A stretch of 64,000 nucleotides of DNA from positions 91,295 to 155,294 of the forward strand of contig VMTE01000030.1 of assembly GCA_013791775.1 (NCBI GenBank), given 5' to 3'. This DNA comes from Hyphomonas sp. (lineage in GTDB: Bacteria > Pseudomonadota > Alphaproteobacteria > Caulobacterales > Hyphomonadaceae). Shown here one piece after another: positions 1 through 7,446 of the stretch (within the stretch, counting starts at the first letter, position 1; every line of letters begins with the position of its first letter). A program made the translations under genes and the position numbers. The notes below the pieces were generated by a model. It saw nothing but the letters and a program-made list of their open reading frames with translations, did not search any database and was not told the DNA's origin.

Positions 1-1
1 C

Positions 2-514
2 ACCCGCGACTACAGCAGCAAGGCCCCCGCAGGCGCCGAAATCGCCGGCATCGCCGGCCGGGACTTCTTTGCCGACGGGCTGCTCGTGATCGACTTTCCC
101 GCCCGCACCGTCTCATTCAGCCGGAGCCGGACCATTCCCCCCGACGCGCCCGGCGCCCTCGCCTACGAGCGCCCGTTCCGCGTGCCGGTCGTGATCGGAG
201 AACGCGTGGTCGAGGCCAATCTCGACACCGGGGCGGGCGCCACGATGGTCTTTCCCCGCGCCCTATATGACTCGGTCGCCGGCGGGCCGCTGGCGGCGGC
301 GGGGCAGGGCAGTCTGTCGAACACAACGATCAGCCTTGAACGCGGCCTGCTGCACGGCCCGGTCCGGATCGGCGACGTCACAGTGTCGGACATCGAGGTG
401 CGCGTCTCGGATGAGTTTCCCGAAATCTTCGTTGGCGCCGAAGTCCTGCAGCACCACGTCCTCGCATTCGACCAGCGCACCCGGCAAGTGGCGGTTTGTC
501 CTGCCGGATCCTGA
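2..514 (+). CDS. Aspartyl protease-like (retropepsin fold) protein, 3' part
   Basis: The reading frame is open from the left edge, so the N-terminus lies outside the window. The visible part has a GIAGRDFF segment, resembling the G-x-x-G-x-D-F/L end of a first retropepsin-like lobe, then about 50 residues later LDTGAGATMVFP, the D-T-G active-site signature of a second lobe, and EIFVGAEVLQHH near the end. This pattern fits the bacterial aspartyl protease / clan AA aspartic protease family, usually secreted or membrane-linked. Substrate is unknown. Loss of the start makes a signal peptide impossible to judge. The family call rests on motifs only. Confidence 0.6.
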   Translation, partial: TRDYSSKAPAGAEIAGIAGRDFFADGLLVIDFPARTVSFSRSRTIPPDAPGALAYERPFRVPVVIGERVVEANLDTGAGATMVFPRALYDSVAGGPLAAAGQGSLSNTTISLERGLLHGPVRIGDVTVSDIEVRVSDEFPEIFVGAEVLQHHVLAFDQRTRQVAVCPAGS

Positions 515-549
515 GCCGCGCGACTGATGCTCCCGCCGCGTCACGCCTC

Positions 550-557
550 GACTTTGG
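550..557 (-). promoter_or_regulatory. CCAAAGTC motif upstream of PQQ dehydrogenase (minus orientation)
   Basis: The reverse strand reads GCGCCAAAGTCGAGG about 75 bases before the PQQ dehydrogenase start. The same CCAAAGTC core recurs at 55541-55558 and 55811-55830 in the acetate module, and a close variant lies at 62321-62340. It may be the site of a LuxR-type response regulator, but an 8-mer match alone is weak evidence. Confidence 0.3.
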
Positions 558-631
558 CGCCTGACCCGCTAGTCTGCCGGTCGAGAGACCCCGCCGCTTG
601 AGAGGACGGGGCCCGGTTCGGGAGGCACAAT

Positions 632-2788
632 ATGAAGATCAGGACTTGGCGTGGCTGGGCAGTCCCGGCGCTGTTGGCGGGATCCGCCCTGTTGTTGGTG
701 GCTTGCGGCGACCGTCAGACGAAGATCGCGCAGCCGGAAGGCTTTGCGGCGGTCGATACGGCCCGCATCGCGGCAGAAAGCGGCGGCGACGAATGGCTGA
801 CCCATGGCGCCACCTATGACGAACAGCGCCATTCGAAGCTCACCCAGGTCAACAAGGAAAACGTCGCGCAGCTGGGCGTTGCCTGGACCTATGATCTCGC
901 CACCAATCGCGGCGTTGAATCGACGCCCATCGTGGTCGACGGCGTCATGTACGTCACCTCCGCCTGGTCGGTCGTCTACGCCCTCGACGCCAAGACCGGC
1001 GCCGAGAAGTGGGTTTACAATCCCGAGGTCGACAAGGCCGTCGGCGTGAAAGCCTGCTGCGATGTCGTAAACCGCGGCGTCGCCGTCTATGACGGCAAGG
1101 TCTATGTCGGTGTCATCGACGGCCGCCTGGAGGCGCTCAACGCCGAAACCGGCGCCGTGGTCTGGAGCACGGTCACCGTGGACCAGGACAAGCCTTACAC
1201 CATCACCGGCGCGCCGCGCGTCGTGAACGGCAAGGTCCTGATCGGCAATGGCGGCGCCGAACTCGGTGTGCGCGGTTACCTGTCTGCCTATGACACCAGC
1301 TCCGGCGATCTCGTCTGGCGCTTCTACACCGTTCCCAACCCGCTGAAGCAGCCCGATGGCGCGGCCTCCGATGACGCCTTCGTCAAGGTCGGCAACGTCA
1401 CCTGGGGAGATGAAGGCGCGTGGACGACGGATGGCGGCGGCGGCACGGTCTGGGACTCCATCGTCTATGACGCGGTCAACAACCAGATCATCTTCGGCGT
1501 CGGCAACGGGTCGCCCTGGAACCGCACGTTCCGCGACCCGTCCGGCGGCGACAACCTGTTCCTCTCCTCCATCGTTGCGGTGGATGTCGATACCGGCGCC
1601 TACAAATGGCACTTCCAGACGACACCCGGCGACAACTGGGACTACACCGCCACGCAGACGATCATCCTGGCAGATCTTCCGCTCGGCGAGGGCGGTGCGA
1701 GCCGCCGGGTTGCCATGCAGGCGCCGAAGAACGGCTTCTTCTATGTGCTCGACGCCGCGACCGGCCAGTACCTTTCGGGCGATGCGTTCGGTCCGATGAA
1801 CTGGGCCACCGGCCTGGATGCCAATGGCCGCCCCATCGAGAATCCCGCCGCCCGCTATGGCAAGGAACCGTTCCAGCAACTGCCCGGCCCGCTTGGGGCG
1901 CACAACTGGCAGCCAATGGCCTTCAGCCCGCAAACCGGCCTCGCCTATATACCGGCGCAGGAAATTCCGCAGGCCTATTCGGAAGACCCGCGCTTTGTGT
2001 CGCGCCCGACCGGCTGGAACACGGGGATCGACTTCTCCGCCGGCATTCCGCCCATCGCCCCGCCGGAAGTGGCCAAGATGCTGCGCGCCACGCTGAAGGG
2101 CCGCCTCGTCGCCTGGGACCCGGTTGCCCGCAGCGCGAAGTGGACCGTCGAGCACGAGAACGCCTGGAACGGCGGCGTGCTGTCCACCGAAGGCGGGCTG
2201 GTCTTCCAGGGCAAGCTGAACGGCGACTTTGTCGCGTATGATGCCGCGACCGGCGACAAGCTCTGGAGCCATCCGCTGAAGTCCGGCGGCGCCTCCGGCC
2301 CCGGCACCTACATGATCGACGGCGAGCAATACATCACCATCACGACCGGTTGGGGCTCGGCTTTCGCGCTCGCGGCCGGCTTCGGGTATGACGAGAAAGT
2401 GTCGTCCTCGGTGGGCAAGGTCGTCACCTTCAAGGTCGGCGGCACCGGCGAGATTGCGGATACCGGCCTGACGCCGATCGAGAAGACACCGAAGGCCCCG
2501 GCTTTCGGCAGCCTCGCACTGGTCTCGCAGGGCGCCGTCCATTACGCGCGCAACTGCGCCGTTTGTCACGGCCCGCTGGCGGTTTCGTCGGGCGTGCTGC
2601 CGGACCTGCGCTGGTCGGCCATCGCCGGCAACGCGGATGCGTGGAAAGGCGTTGTCGTCGATGGCAACCTCGCCGCCAATGGCATGGTGTCCTTCGCAGA
2701 TTACCTGACGCCGGACGAGTCTGAAGCCGTCCGCGCCTATGTGCTGTCACAGGCGCAAGCCGCAGCCACCGAAAGCGGCGGTCAGTAA
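632..2788 (+). CDS. PQQ-dependent quinohaemoprotein alcohol dehydrogenase with C-terminal cytochrome c
   Basis: Periplasmic oxidation of primary alcohols to aldehydes, passing electrons from PQQ to a fused haem c. The 718-residue protein starts with a lipoprotein-type signal (LLLVACGD). An eight-bladed PQQ propeller follows, with the vicinal Cys142-Cys143 pair (ACCDVV) typical of this family and the likely catalytic Asp337 in PGDNWDYTATQ. A C-terminal cytochrome domain has the haem motif CAVCH starting at residue 642. Length fits type II quinohaemoprotein dehydrogenases. The start is backed by GGGAGG seven bases upstream. The lipobox is notable because classical type II enzymes are soluble; this one may be membrane-anchored. 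No PQQ biosynthesis genes are nearby. Alcohol specificity cannot be read from sequence. Confidence 0.9.
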   Translation: MKIRTWRGWAVPALLAGSALLLVACGDRQTKIAQPEGFAAVDTARIAAESGGDEWLTHGATYDEQRHSKLTQVNKENVAQLGVAWTYDLATNRGVESTPIVVDGVMYVTSAWSVVYALDAKTGAEKWVYNPEVDKAVGVKACCDVVNRGVAVYDGKVYVGVIDGRLEALNAETGAVVWSTVTVDQDKPYTITGAPRVVNGKVLIGNGGAELGVRGYLSAYDTSSGDLVWRFYTVPNPLKQPDGAASDDAFVKVGNVTWGDEGAWTTDGGGGTVWDSIVYDAVNNQIIFGVGNGSPWNRTFRDPSGGDNLFLSSIVAVDVDTGAYKWHFQTTPGDNWDYTATQTIILADLPLGEGGASRRVAMQAPKNGFFYVLDAATGQYLSGDAFGPMNWATGLDANGRPIENPAARYGKEPFQQLPGPLGAHNWQPMAFSPQTGLAYIPAQEIPQAYSEDPRFVSRPTGWNTGIDFSAGIPPIAPPEVAKMLRATLKGRLVAWDPVARSAKWTVEHENAWNGGVLSTEGGLVFQGKLNGDFVAYDAATGDKLWSHPLKSGGASGPGTYMIDGEQYITITTGWGSAFALAAGFGYDEKVSSSVGKVVTFKVGGTGEIADTGLTPIEKTPKAPAFGSLALVSQGAVHYARNCAVCHGPLAVSSGVLPDLRWSAIAGNADAWKGVVVDGNLAANGMVSFADYLTPDESEAVRAYVLSQAQAAATESGGQ

Positions 2789-2916
2789 CGGCGCCGCCCG
2801 GAAACCGGATGGCCGTATCGGTTGCAACACATTGCGACCGGTGCGGCCTCTCCAGGGCTGCTTGCCAAGGGTGATTTGTCCCACTAGAAATTCCTCCTCG
2901 GGTGGGGGGAGGATTC

Positions 2917-3837
2917 ATGTTCAAGATCATTCCGGCGCTGGCCGCTTTGTGTGTGCTGGCGCTGCCGTCACTGGCACAACTCGATGAAACGCCCCCGTCC
3001 CCCGAAGATGCCGAGGCGGCTTACCTCGCTTATGCCGAGGAAATTCTGGCCGGGGTGACGCCAGACCACGGCCTCATGGCGCTGGAGGGGGCTCCGGTCA
3101 CCTTGTCCGTATCCGAGGATTTCGACTTCTACAGCGCCTCGGAGTCCCGGACCATTCTGGAAGACCTCTGGGGCAATCCGGCGGACGACTCCGTCCTCGG
3201 AATGATATTTCCGGCCGGTCTTTCGCCGGCAGAGGCTGCCTGGGGCGCCCTCTTCACATACGAAGAGTCAGGCTATGTGGCCGACGATGATGCGGCCTCG
3301 ACCGATTATGATGAGCTCCTTGCGGACATGCAGGCGGGCGCGCGCGAGGCAAACAAGGAACGCGTCGAGCAGGGATTTGAAAAAGTGGAGCTTGTCGGCT
3401 GGGCTGTCCCGCCGGCCTATGACGCTGCCCATCATCGCCTGATCTGGGCGAAAGACCTCCTGTTCGCGGACTCGGACGGCGCTCATACGCTGAACTATGA
3501 CATGCGGCTGCTCGGGCGGCACGGTGTGCTGTCGGTCAACCTGATTGCCGGCATCGATGCCCTCGACGATGTGCGCGCGGCCGGTCCCGACGTGCTGGCG
3601 CAGGCCAGCTTCAACCCCGGCGCGGCCTATGGTGACTATGTCAAAGGCGACAAAACGGCTGGATACGGCGTGGCCGCCCTGATCGCGGGTGGCGCCGGCG
3701 TGGCGGTGCTGAAGAAGACCGGCCTGATCGCTGTCCTGCTCGTGATCCTGAAGAAAGCCTGGATCGTGATCCCGTTTGCCTTCGCCGGCCTCTGGCGGGT
3801 GGTCCGCAGCCTGTTCGGCGGCGGCGCAAAGAGCTGA
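2917..3837 (+). CDS. DUF2167 family membrane-anchored protein
   Basis: A secreted or membrane protein of about 306 residues. It has an N-terminal signal peptide (FKIIPALAALCVLALPSLAQ) and the conserved DUF2167 features: ILEDLWGNP, VLGMIFP, YEESGYVADDDA, VELVGWAVPPAYD, LNYDMRLLGRHGVLSVNLIA. A C-terminal transmembrane stretch (GLIAVLLVILKKAWIVIPFAFAG read in two parts) is followed by a basic tail. I chose the ATG at 2917 because a GGGGGAGG ribosome site lies just before it; a GTG at 2902 would run through that site. Function of the family is unknown; members are envelope proteins. Confidence 0.8.
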   Translation: MFKIIPALAALCVLALPSLAQLDETPPSPEDAEAAYLAYAEEILAGVTPDHGLMALEGAPVTLSVSEDFDFYSASESRTILEDLWGNPADDSVLGMIFPAGLSPAEAAWGALFTYEESGYVADDDAASTDYDELLADMQAGAREANKERVEQGFEKVELVGWAVPPAYDAAHHRLIWAKDLLFADSDGAHTLNYDMRLLGRHGVLSVNLIAGIDALDDVRAAGPDVLAQASFNPGAAYGDYVKGDKTAGYGVAALIAGGAGVAVLKKTGLIAVLLVILKKAWIVIPFAFAGLWRVVRSLFGGGAKS

Positions 3838-3909
3838 TCTTCCGGTGATGTTTCCGCAGCGGCGCTGATTCTCATGGCGCGCGGGCCTGCGCAGCGCTAT
3901 CTTCGCCGG

Positions 3910-4449
3910 ATGCACATCCTTCTTGGCCTTCTCACATTGCTCGCCGGCATCGGCGTCTGGGTCTGGCGGCTTCGCATGGCGCGCCAGGGACTCGACGCGG
4001 CAGCCGACATTGCCCGCACCGTCGCCAATGCGCCGCGCCGTCTGGCGTTCCGGTACAAGGCCGGCCAGGGCGGTCTCGACCTGATCGACGATCCACGCGA
4101 GGCAGCGGCCATCATGATGATGCAGGTCGCCCTTGCCCGGGGCGGGCGGCTGACCGGCCGGCAGAGTGATGTGATCGAAGCGGAAATCCGCGAGCATTTC
4201 GACTACACGCCGGGCGAAGCGGAAGACCTTGCCGCGCACGCCGCCTGGGTCTCCCAGACCTGCCCGCCGGCGAGAGACACCATGACCCGTCTCAGCCGCA
4301 TGATCGTCAATTCCCCCCGGCTCGGCCCGAAGGAAGTCGTGGATCTCGATGCCATGCTCGTGGCCGTCTCGGAAGCTGAAGAGCTGCCGTCGCGGGCGCA
4401 GTTGCTGCTGTTGCAGGTTTACCGCGACACGGCCGGCCTGAAGACCTGA
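3910..4449 (+). CDS. TerB-like membrane-anchored protein
   Basis: About 179 residues. An N-terminal transmembrane helix (ILLGLLTLLAGIGVWVWRL) is followed by a helical domain with DDPREAAAIMMMQVALARGG, resembling the TerB/COG4103 tellurite-resistance-B fold, in which acidic residues bind metal. It is not in a ter operon, so tellurite resistance should not be assumed. The ATG at 3910 leads straight into the helix; an upstream ATG at 3874 would add 12 residues with no clear role. Family assignment is moderate. Confidence 0.6.
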   Translation: MHILLGLLTLLAGIGVWVWRLRMARQGLDAAADIARTVANAPRRLAFRYKAGQGGLDLIDDPREAAAIMMMQVALARGGRLTGRQSDVIEAEIREHFDYTPGEAEDLAAHAAWVSQTCPPARDTMTRLSRMIVNSPRLGPKEVVDLDAMLVAVSEAEELPSRAQLLLLQVYRDTAGLKT

Positions 4450-4485
4450 TCTTGCACCGGTATCGGCGCTGGTTTACGCGAAACC

Positions 4486-5295
4486 ATGACCTATGCCGCC
4501 CGCGTCTGGAACGATAACTGGATGAACTTTTCCGTGCTCCGGCACGGTGCGTTTGATGGTTTCCTCGTCACCTCGAAGAATTCCGGAACCCATTGGGTGA
4601 AGTACATGTTCGCCGTGGCCCTGGCGGACACTTACGGGATCGAGCGGCCGAAGTATTTCTCCGAGAATGCGGTGCGTCCCTATATCGGCTGGCCGAAGGA
4701 TGATCCGGTCTTCCCGGAATTGCCGCGTCTCGCGTTCAGCCACACCATTCCGCACCGGCTGGCCGACTGGGGTTGGGCCCGGCGGTTGGCCCGCCTGCCG
4801 CCCTATGCGCTGTGCGTGCGCCATCCGATGAGCATTCTCGCGTCGCACCACGCCAAGTGGGAATACGATATCCAGGTTGACTGGCTGGAATACCTGAAGG
4901 GAGATCCGGACGGGAAACGCTACCGGTGCGATCTCTACTGGCTGGCCCGGTTCTGGAACCGCTGGGGCGAGGTCGAGACGGCCTTTCCCGCGTCGATCCT
5001 TCGCGTCCAGTATGAAGGCACCCGCGCCGATCCGGCCGGAACGCTCGATGCGATTGCCCGTCATTGGGGCATTGCGCTGAAACCGGACGCCATCACGGCT
5101 GCGGTGGCGGCAGGCACCAAGGACGCGATGGCCCTCAAGGTCGATCCGGACGCCGAGCCGAACGTCCTCCAGAACCGCCAGCAATCGCTCGAAACGCTGT
5201 TTTCGGGCGAAGCCATGGACATCTACACCGCCCGCGTGCGCGAACTCTTCCGCCACGATCTCGGCTACGATTTCCTGACGCCGCCTAAGGCTTGA
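4486..5295 (+). CDS. Sulfotransferase-like protein
   Basis: A 269-residue cytosolic protein with the two PAPS-binding landmarks of sulfotransferases. TSKNSGTHWVKYM near residues 28-40 corresponds to the 5'-phosphosulfate loop. CVRHPMSILASHH near residues 108-120 corresponds to the 3'-phosphate site, with Arg and Ser conserved. It would transfer sulfate from PAPS to an unknown acceptor. The 3' end overlaps the converging GST gene by 11 bases. Acceptor and physiological role are not readable; no sulfate-activation genes lie nearby. Confidence 0.7.
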   Translation: MTYAARVWNDNWMNFSVLRHGAFDGFLVTSKNSGTHWVKYMFAVALADTYGIERPKYFSENAVRPYIGWPKDDPVFPELPRLAFSHTIPHRLADWGWARRLARLPPYALCVRHPMSILASHHAKWEYDIQVDWLEYLKGDPDGKRYRCDLYWLARFWNRWGEVETAFPASILRVQYEGTRADPAGTLDAIARHWGIALKPDAITAAVAAGTKDAMALKVDPDAEPNVLQNRQQSLETLFSGEAMDIYTARVRELFRHDLGYDFLTPPKA

Positions 5296-5959
5296 GATAG
5301 CCGCTCGAGCGGCCGTCCGGACCATACTTGATCCACCAGGGCTCGAGCTCTGCCTGCGCTTCCAGTGTTCGGAAGAGCGGATCCTCCAGAACCGCTGCCG
5401 CATAGTCTGCGGCTGCGCCGGTCAGCGGCAGGCCATAGGTGCGAAAGCGCGTGACAACGGGCGTGTAGAACGCATCGGCTGCCGACCAGGCGCCGAACAG
5501 GAAAGGCCCACCGGAGCCGTGCGTTTCCCGCAGGCCGGACCATATGGTCTGAAGGCGTTTGATATCGGCTTCCAGCGCCGGGGTCATTTCCGGGGCTGCC
5601 TCCCGGCCGCGAATGTCCATCGGGCAGGCGCTGCGGATCGCCTGGAAGCCGGCATGCATCTCGCTGCACACCGCGCGCGCGGTGGCCCGGCGCTCCGGAT
5701 CCAGCGGCCAGACCTCGCCCGGCGGCGCCCACTCGGCAATGAATTCCGCAATCGCGAGGCTTTCCCAGATCTCGATCCCATCCCAGCGCAGCAGGGGCAC
5801 CTTTGCCGTCGGGCTGATCGCCTTCAGCTGCGCCGTGGTTTCCGGAAAATCCAGCGGCACCACGACTTCCTCGACCGGCAGGCCAACCTTGCGGGACACC
5901 AGCAGCGGACGGATCGACCAGCTGGAATAGTTCAGGTTGCCCGAAACGAACTGCCTCAT
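5285..5959 (-). CDS. Glutathione S-transferase family protein
   Basis: 224 residues with an N-terminal thioredoxin-like GST domain: NLNYSSWSIRP, with a candidate catalytic Ser, then KVPLL and the E-S-L glutathione-binding signature in IWESLAIAEF. An all-helical C-terminal domain follows. It conjugates or reduces electrophiles with glutathione. Its start overlaps the stop of the YciI-like gene by four bases (ATGA), so the two are translationally coupled in one operon. The TetR gene diverges from this operon and may regulate it. Confidence 0.85.
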   Translation of the reverse strand: MRQFVSGNLNYSSWSIRPLLVSRKVGLPVEEVVVPLDFPETTAQLKAISPTAKVPLLRWDGIEIWESLAIAEFIAEWAPPGEVWPLDPERRATARAVCSEMHAGFQAIRSACPMDIRGREAAPEMTPALEADIKRLQTIWSGLRETHGSGGPFLFGAWSAADAFYTPVVTRFRTYGLPLTGAAADYAAAVLEDPLFRTLEAQAELEPWWIKYGPDGRSSGYLKP

Positions 5960-6252
5960 TGCGGTTTGCCTTCTCCGATGGCCCAGCGCGTCTCGTTGAT
6001 CAGGACGCGGCCGAACACGCCGGCTTTTGAATAGGGATCCTGGCTGTTCAGGGCTTTCGCCGCGTCGAGATTCCCGGCTTCGATCAGGAAGACCGAACCG
6101 ATCATCTTGCCTTGGTCATCGAGCAGGGGCCCCGCCATCCGTACGGCAGGGCCGATGGCTGCGGCCCATTCCAGGTGCGCGGGCCGTGCGGCCGCGCGCC
6201 GGGCGGCCCCATCGGTTTCATTGTCGAGGCAGTACAGGCAATAGAGTGACAT
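5956..6252 (-). CDS. YciI family protein
   Basis: A 98-residue ferredoxin-like-fold protein. Its features fit the YciI/YCII family: R-x-x-x-x-x-A-H-L-E-W near residues 19-29, with the conserved His, a GPLLDDQGKMIGSVFLIE segment, and DPYSKAGVF near the end. YciI-like proteins are small, probably enzymatic, and related to chlorinated-catechol dehalogenase subunits; the real reaction is usually unknown. It is the first gene of an operon with the GST, overlapping it by four bases. Divergent to the TetR gene across 146 bases. Confidence 0.85.
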   Translation of the reverse strand: MSLYCLYCLDNETDGAARRAAARPAHLEWAAAIGPAVRMAGPLLDDQGKMIGSVFLIEAGNLDAAKALNSQDPYSKAGVFGRVLINETRWAIGEGKPQ

Positions 6253-6364
6253 TCCGGAGCCCTCCGATAACTCGCCGATGCCTATGGCACAGGCTTCAGA
6301 CTCAGGCCATGGGCGCGCCGGGAGAGGGTTGTTATCCTGCGCAACGCGCGCGCTGAATACTATA

Positions 6365-6392
6365 TTGATTGTTCAGTAATTTTGTGCATACT
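6365..6392 (+). promoter_or_regulatory. Candidate tetR promoter (leaderless)
   Basis: TTGATT (6365-6370) and CATACT (6387-6392) are 16 bases apart. A start about seven bases further falls on the ATG at 6399, which would make the mRNA leaderless; no Shine-Dalgarno sequence is visible before that ATG. Inference only. Confidence 0.35.
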
Positions 6393-6398
6393 GTCCGG

Positions 6399-7094
6399 AT
6401 GAGTTCAAATCCGACCGATGATACCCGCAAGATGATCCTCCACGCTGCTGTGGAGCGCATCCTTCATTACGGCTACTCGAAGACCACGATGGCCGAGATC
6501 GCCCGGGATTGCAGCATGTCGGCCGGCAATATCTACCGGTTTTTTGCCTCGAAACTCGATATTGCCGAGGCCATGGCCCAGAAGTTCAACGAGGAATCCT
6601 ACCTCACCTTTGCGAAGATCGCGGCCCGCAAGGATACCGCCGCCAACCGGTTGCGCGAGCTCTTTCACTATGAGCTTGCCCGTACCTACTCGGCGATCGA
6701 GGAAGAAGCCAAGATTCTCGAAGTGGCGGAAGTGCTGGGCGCCGAACGTCCACTCTACATGAACGACAAGCTTGCCCGGGAGCGCGTCTTCCTGGTTCAG
6801 ATCCTGGAAGCCGGAATCAAGACGGGCGAATTCAGGGCTTTGGAGAACCCCAACGAGATTGCTGAAATGTGGCAGTCGGCGCTGATGAAGTTCCGGTTCC
6901 CGCAGCTTTTCTCGAGGTTGACCCTGCCGAAGTTGCAGCGGGAACTGGACGGCGTGATGGATCTTCTGCTGGCCGGTCTGTCGCCGGGCTCGGCGGTTCC
7001 GGCGCCGTGGGACGGCGTGACGGCGGCCACCGGTGAGGCCTGCCCGGTCACGGGAGAGCCCATTGAGAGTTCTTCTATAAAGATTGATCAGTGA
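6399..7094 (+). CDS. TetR/AcrR family transcriptional regulator
   Basis: About 231 residues. The N-terminal helix-turn-helix (TTMAEIARDCSMSAGNIYRFF) is typical of TetR repressors and is followed by a helical ligand and dimer domain. The C-terminal 30 residues are Pro/Gly-rich and probably disordered. The ATG at 6399 is chosen because it begins just ahead of the DNA-binding domain; a TTG at 6369 would lie inside the candidate promoter. It is divergent from yciI-gst and immediately upstream of a small membrane-protein unit that begins with a dyad overlapping this gene's stop codon. Either neighbour could be its target. Ligand unknown. Confidence 0.85.
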   Translation: MSSNPTDDTRKMILHAAVERILHYGYSKTTMAEIARDCSMSAGNIYRFFASKLDIAEAMAQKFNEESYLTFAKIAARKDTAANRLRELFHYELARTYSAIEEEAKILEVAEVLGAERPLYMNDKLARERVFLVQILEAGIKTGEFRALENPNEIAEMWQSALMKFRFPQLFSRLTLPKLQRELDGVMDLLLAGLSPGSAVPAPWDGVTAATGEACPVTGEPIESSSIKIDQ

Positions 7095-7117
7095 ATAAAA
7101 ACGATATCATTCATTGA
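7088..7117. promoter_or_regulatory. Inverted repeat, candidate TetR operator
   Basis: TCAGTGAAT (7088-7096) and ATTCATTGA (7109-7117) form 9-base arms matching at 8 positions, 12 bases apart. The site covers the tetR stop codon and the -35 box of the next promoter, an ideal place for repression. Confidence 0.5.
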
Positions 7118-7142
7118 CCAGCATTCAGGGCGGTGCTATATG
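7114..7142 (+). promoter_or_regulatory. Sigma-70-like promoter of the 37-aa membrane protein gene
   Basis: TTGACC (7114-7119) and TATATG (7137-7142) are separated by exactly 17 bases. The match to the housekeeping consensus is good for this GC-rich DNA. It precedes the small gene at 7196 by about 50 bases. Confidence 0.55.
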
Positions 7143-7195
7143 TGACCCATGGAAGGCAGCGGTTGCCCTCCACCCAGTCAAGAAGAGCCTTCGCC

Positions 7196-7309
7196 ATGAC
7201 CACCTCACGCCAAGAAGCCCGCCAGTCGCTGCTGTCGATCCTTGCTGCCATTCCGGCCGCAGCGGTCACGCTCTGGGCAACCTACGGCCTCGCCTCGTTC
7301 GTCGCCTGA
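7196..7309 (+). CDS. Small membrane protein, 37 aa, function unknown
   Basis: ATG at 7196 to TGA at 7307-7309 encodes 37 residues. A polar head (MTTSRQEARQS) is followed by one hydrophobic helix of about 25 residues (SLLSILAAIPAAAVTLWATY, then GLASFVA). AAGAAG lies upstream as a weak ribosome site. Support comes from context: a consensus-like promoter at 7114-7142 and a strong terminator at 7387-7433 delimit a transcript of about 280 bases holding only this frame. I do not recognise it. It could be a regulatory single-pass peptide controlled by the upstream TetR protein. A non-coding role for the RNA is the alternative. Confidence 0.55.
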   Translation: MTTSRQEARQSLLSILAAIPAAAVTLWATYGLASFVA

Positions 7310-7386
7310 ACGCAGCGCCGCAACGCAGCCAGATCCTCCCATCCTTGCACACAGCGAACATCCCCTGACGCGCGTGCAGGCCTTGT

Positions 7387-7433
7387 CCGGGACCTGAGGA
7401 AAACCTTTCCCTCAGGTCCCGGCTTTTCCTTTT
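7387..7433 (+). terminator. Rho-independent terminator
   Basis: A perfect 13-base stem (7387-7399 with 7410-7422, starting CCGGGACCTGAGG) is followed by CTTTTCCTTTT. It ends the small membrane-protein transcript, and lies just beyond the 3' end of the converging tsaD gene. Confidence 0.8.
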
Positions 7434-7446
7434 CCGGTCTGGAAAA

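Noticed and set aside
569-2569. 666-codon open frame on the minus strand
   Set aside because: It is antisense to the motif-complete PQQ dehydrogenase and arises from high-GC third-position bias; its translation has no domain features.
3874-4449. TerB-like gene taken as evidence of tellurite resistance
   Set aside because: No other ter genes are present, and the domain occurs in many unrelated envelope proteins.
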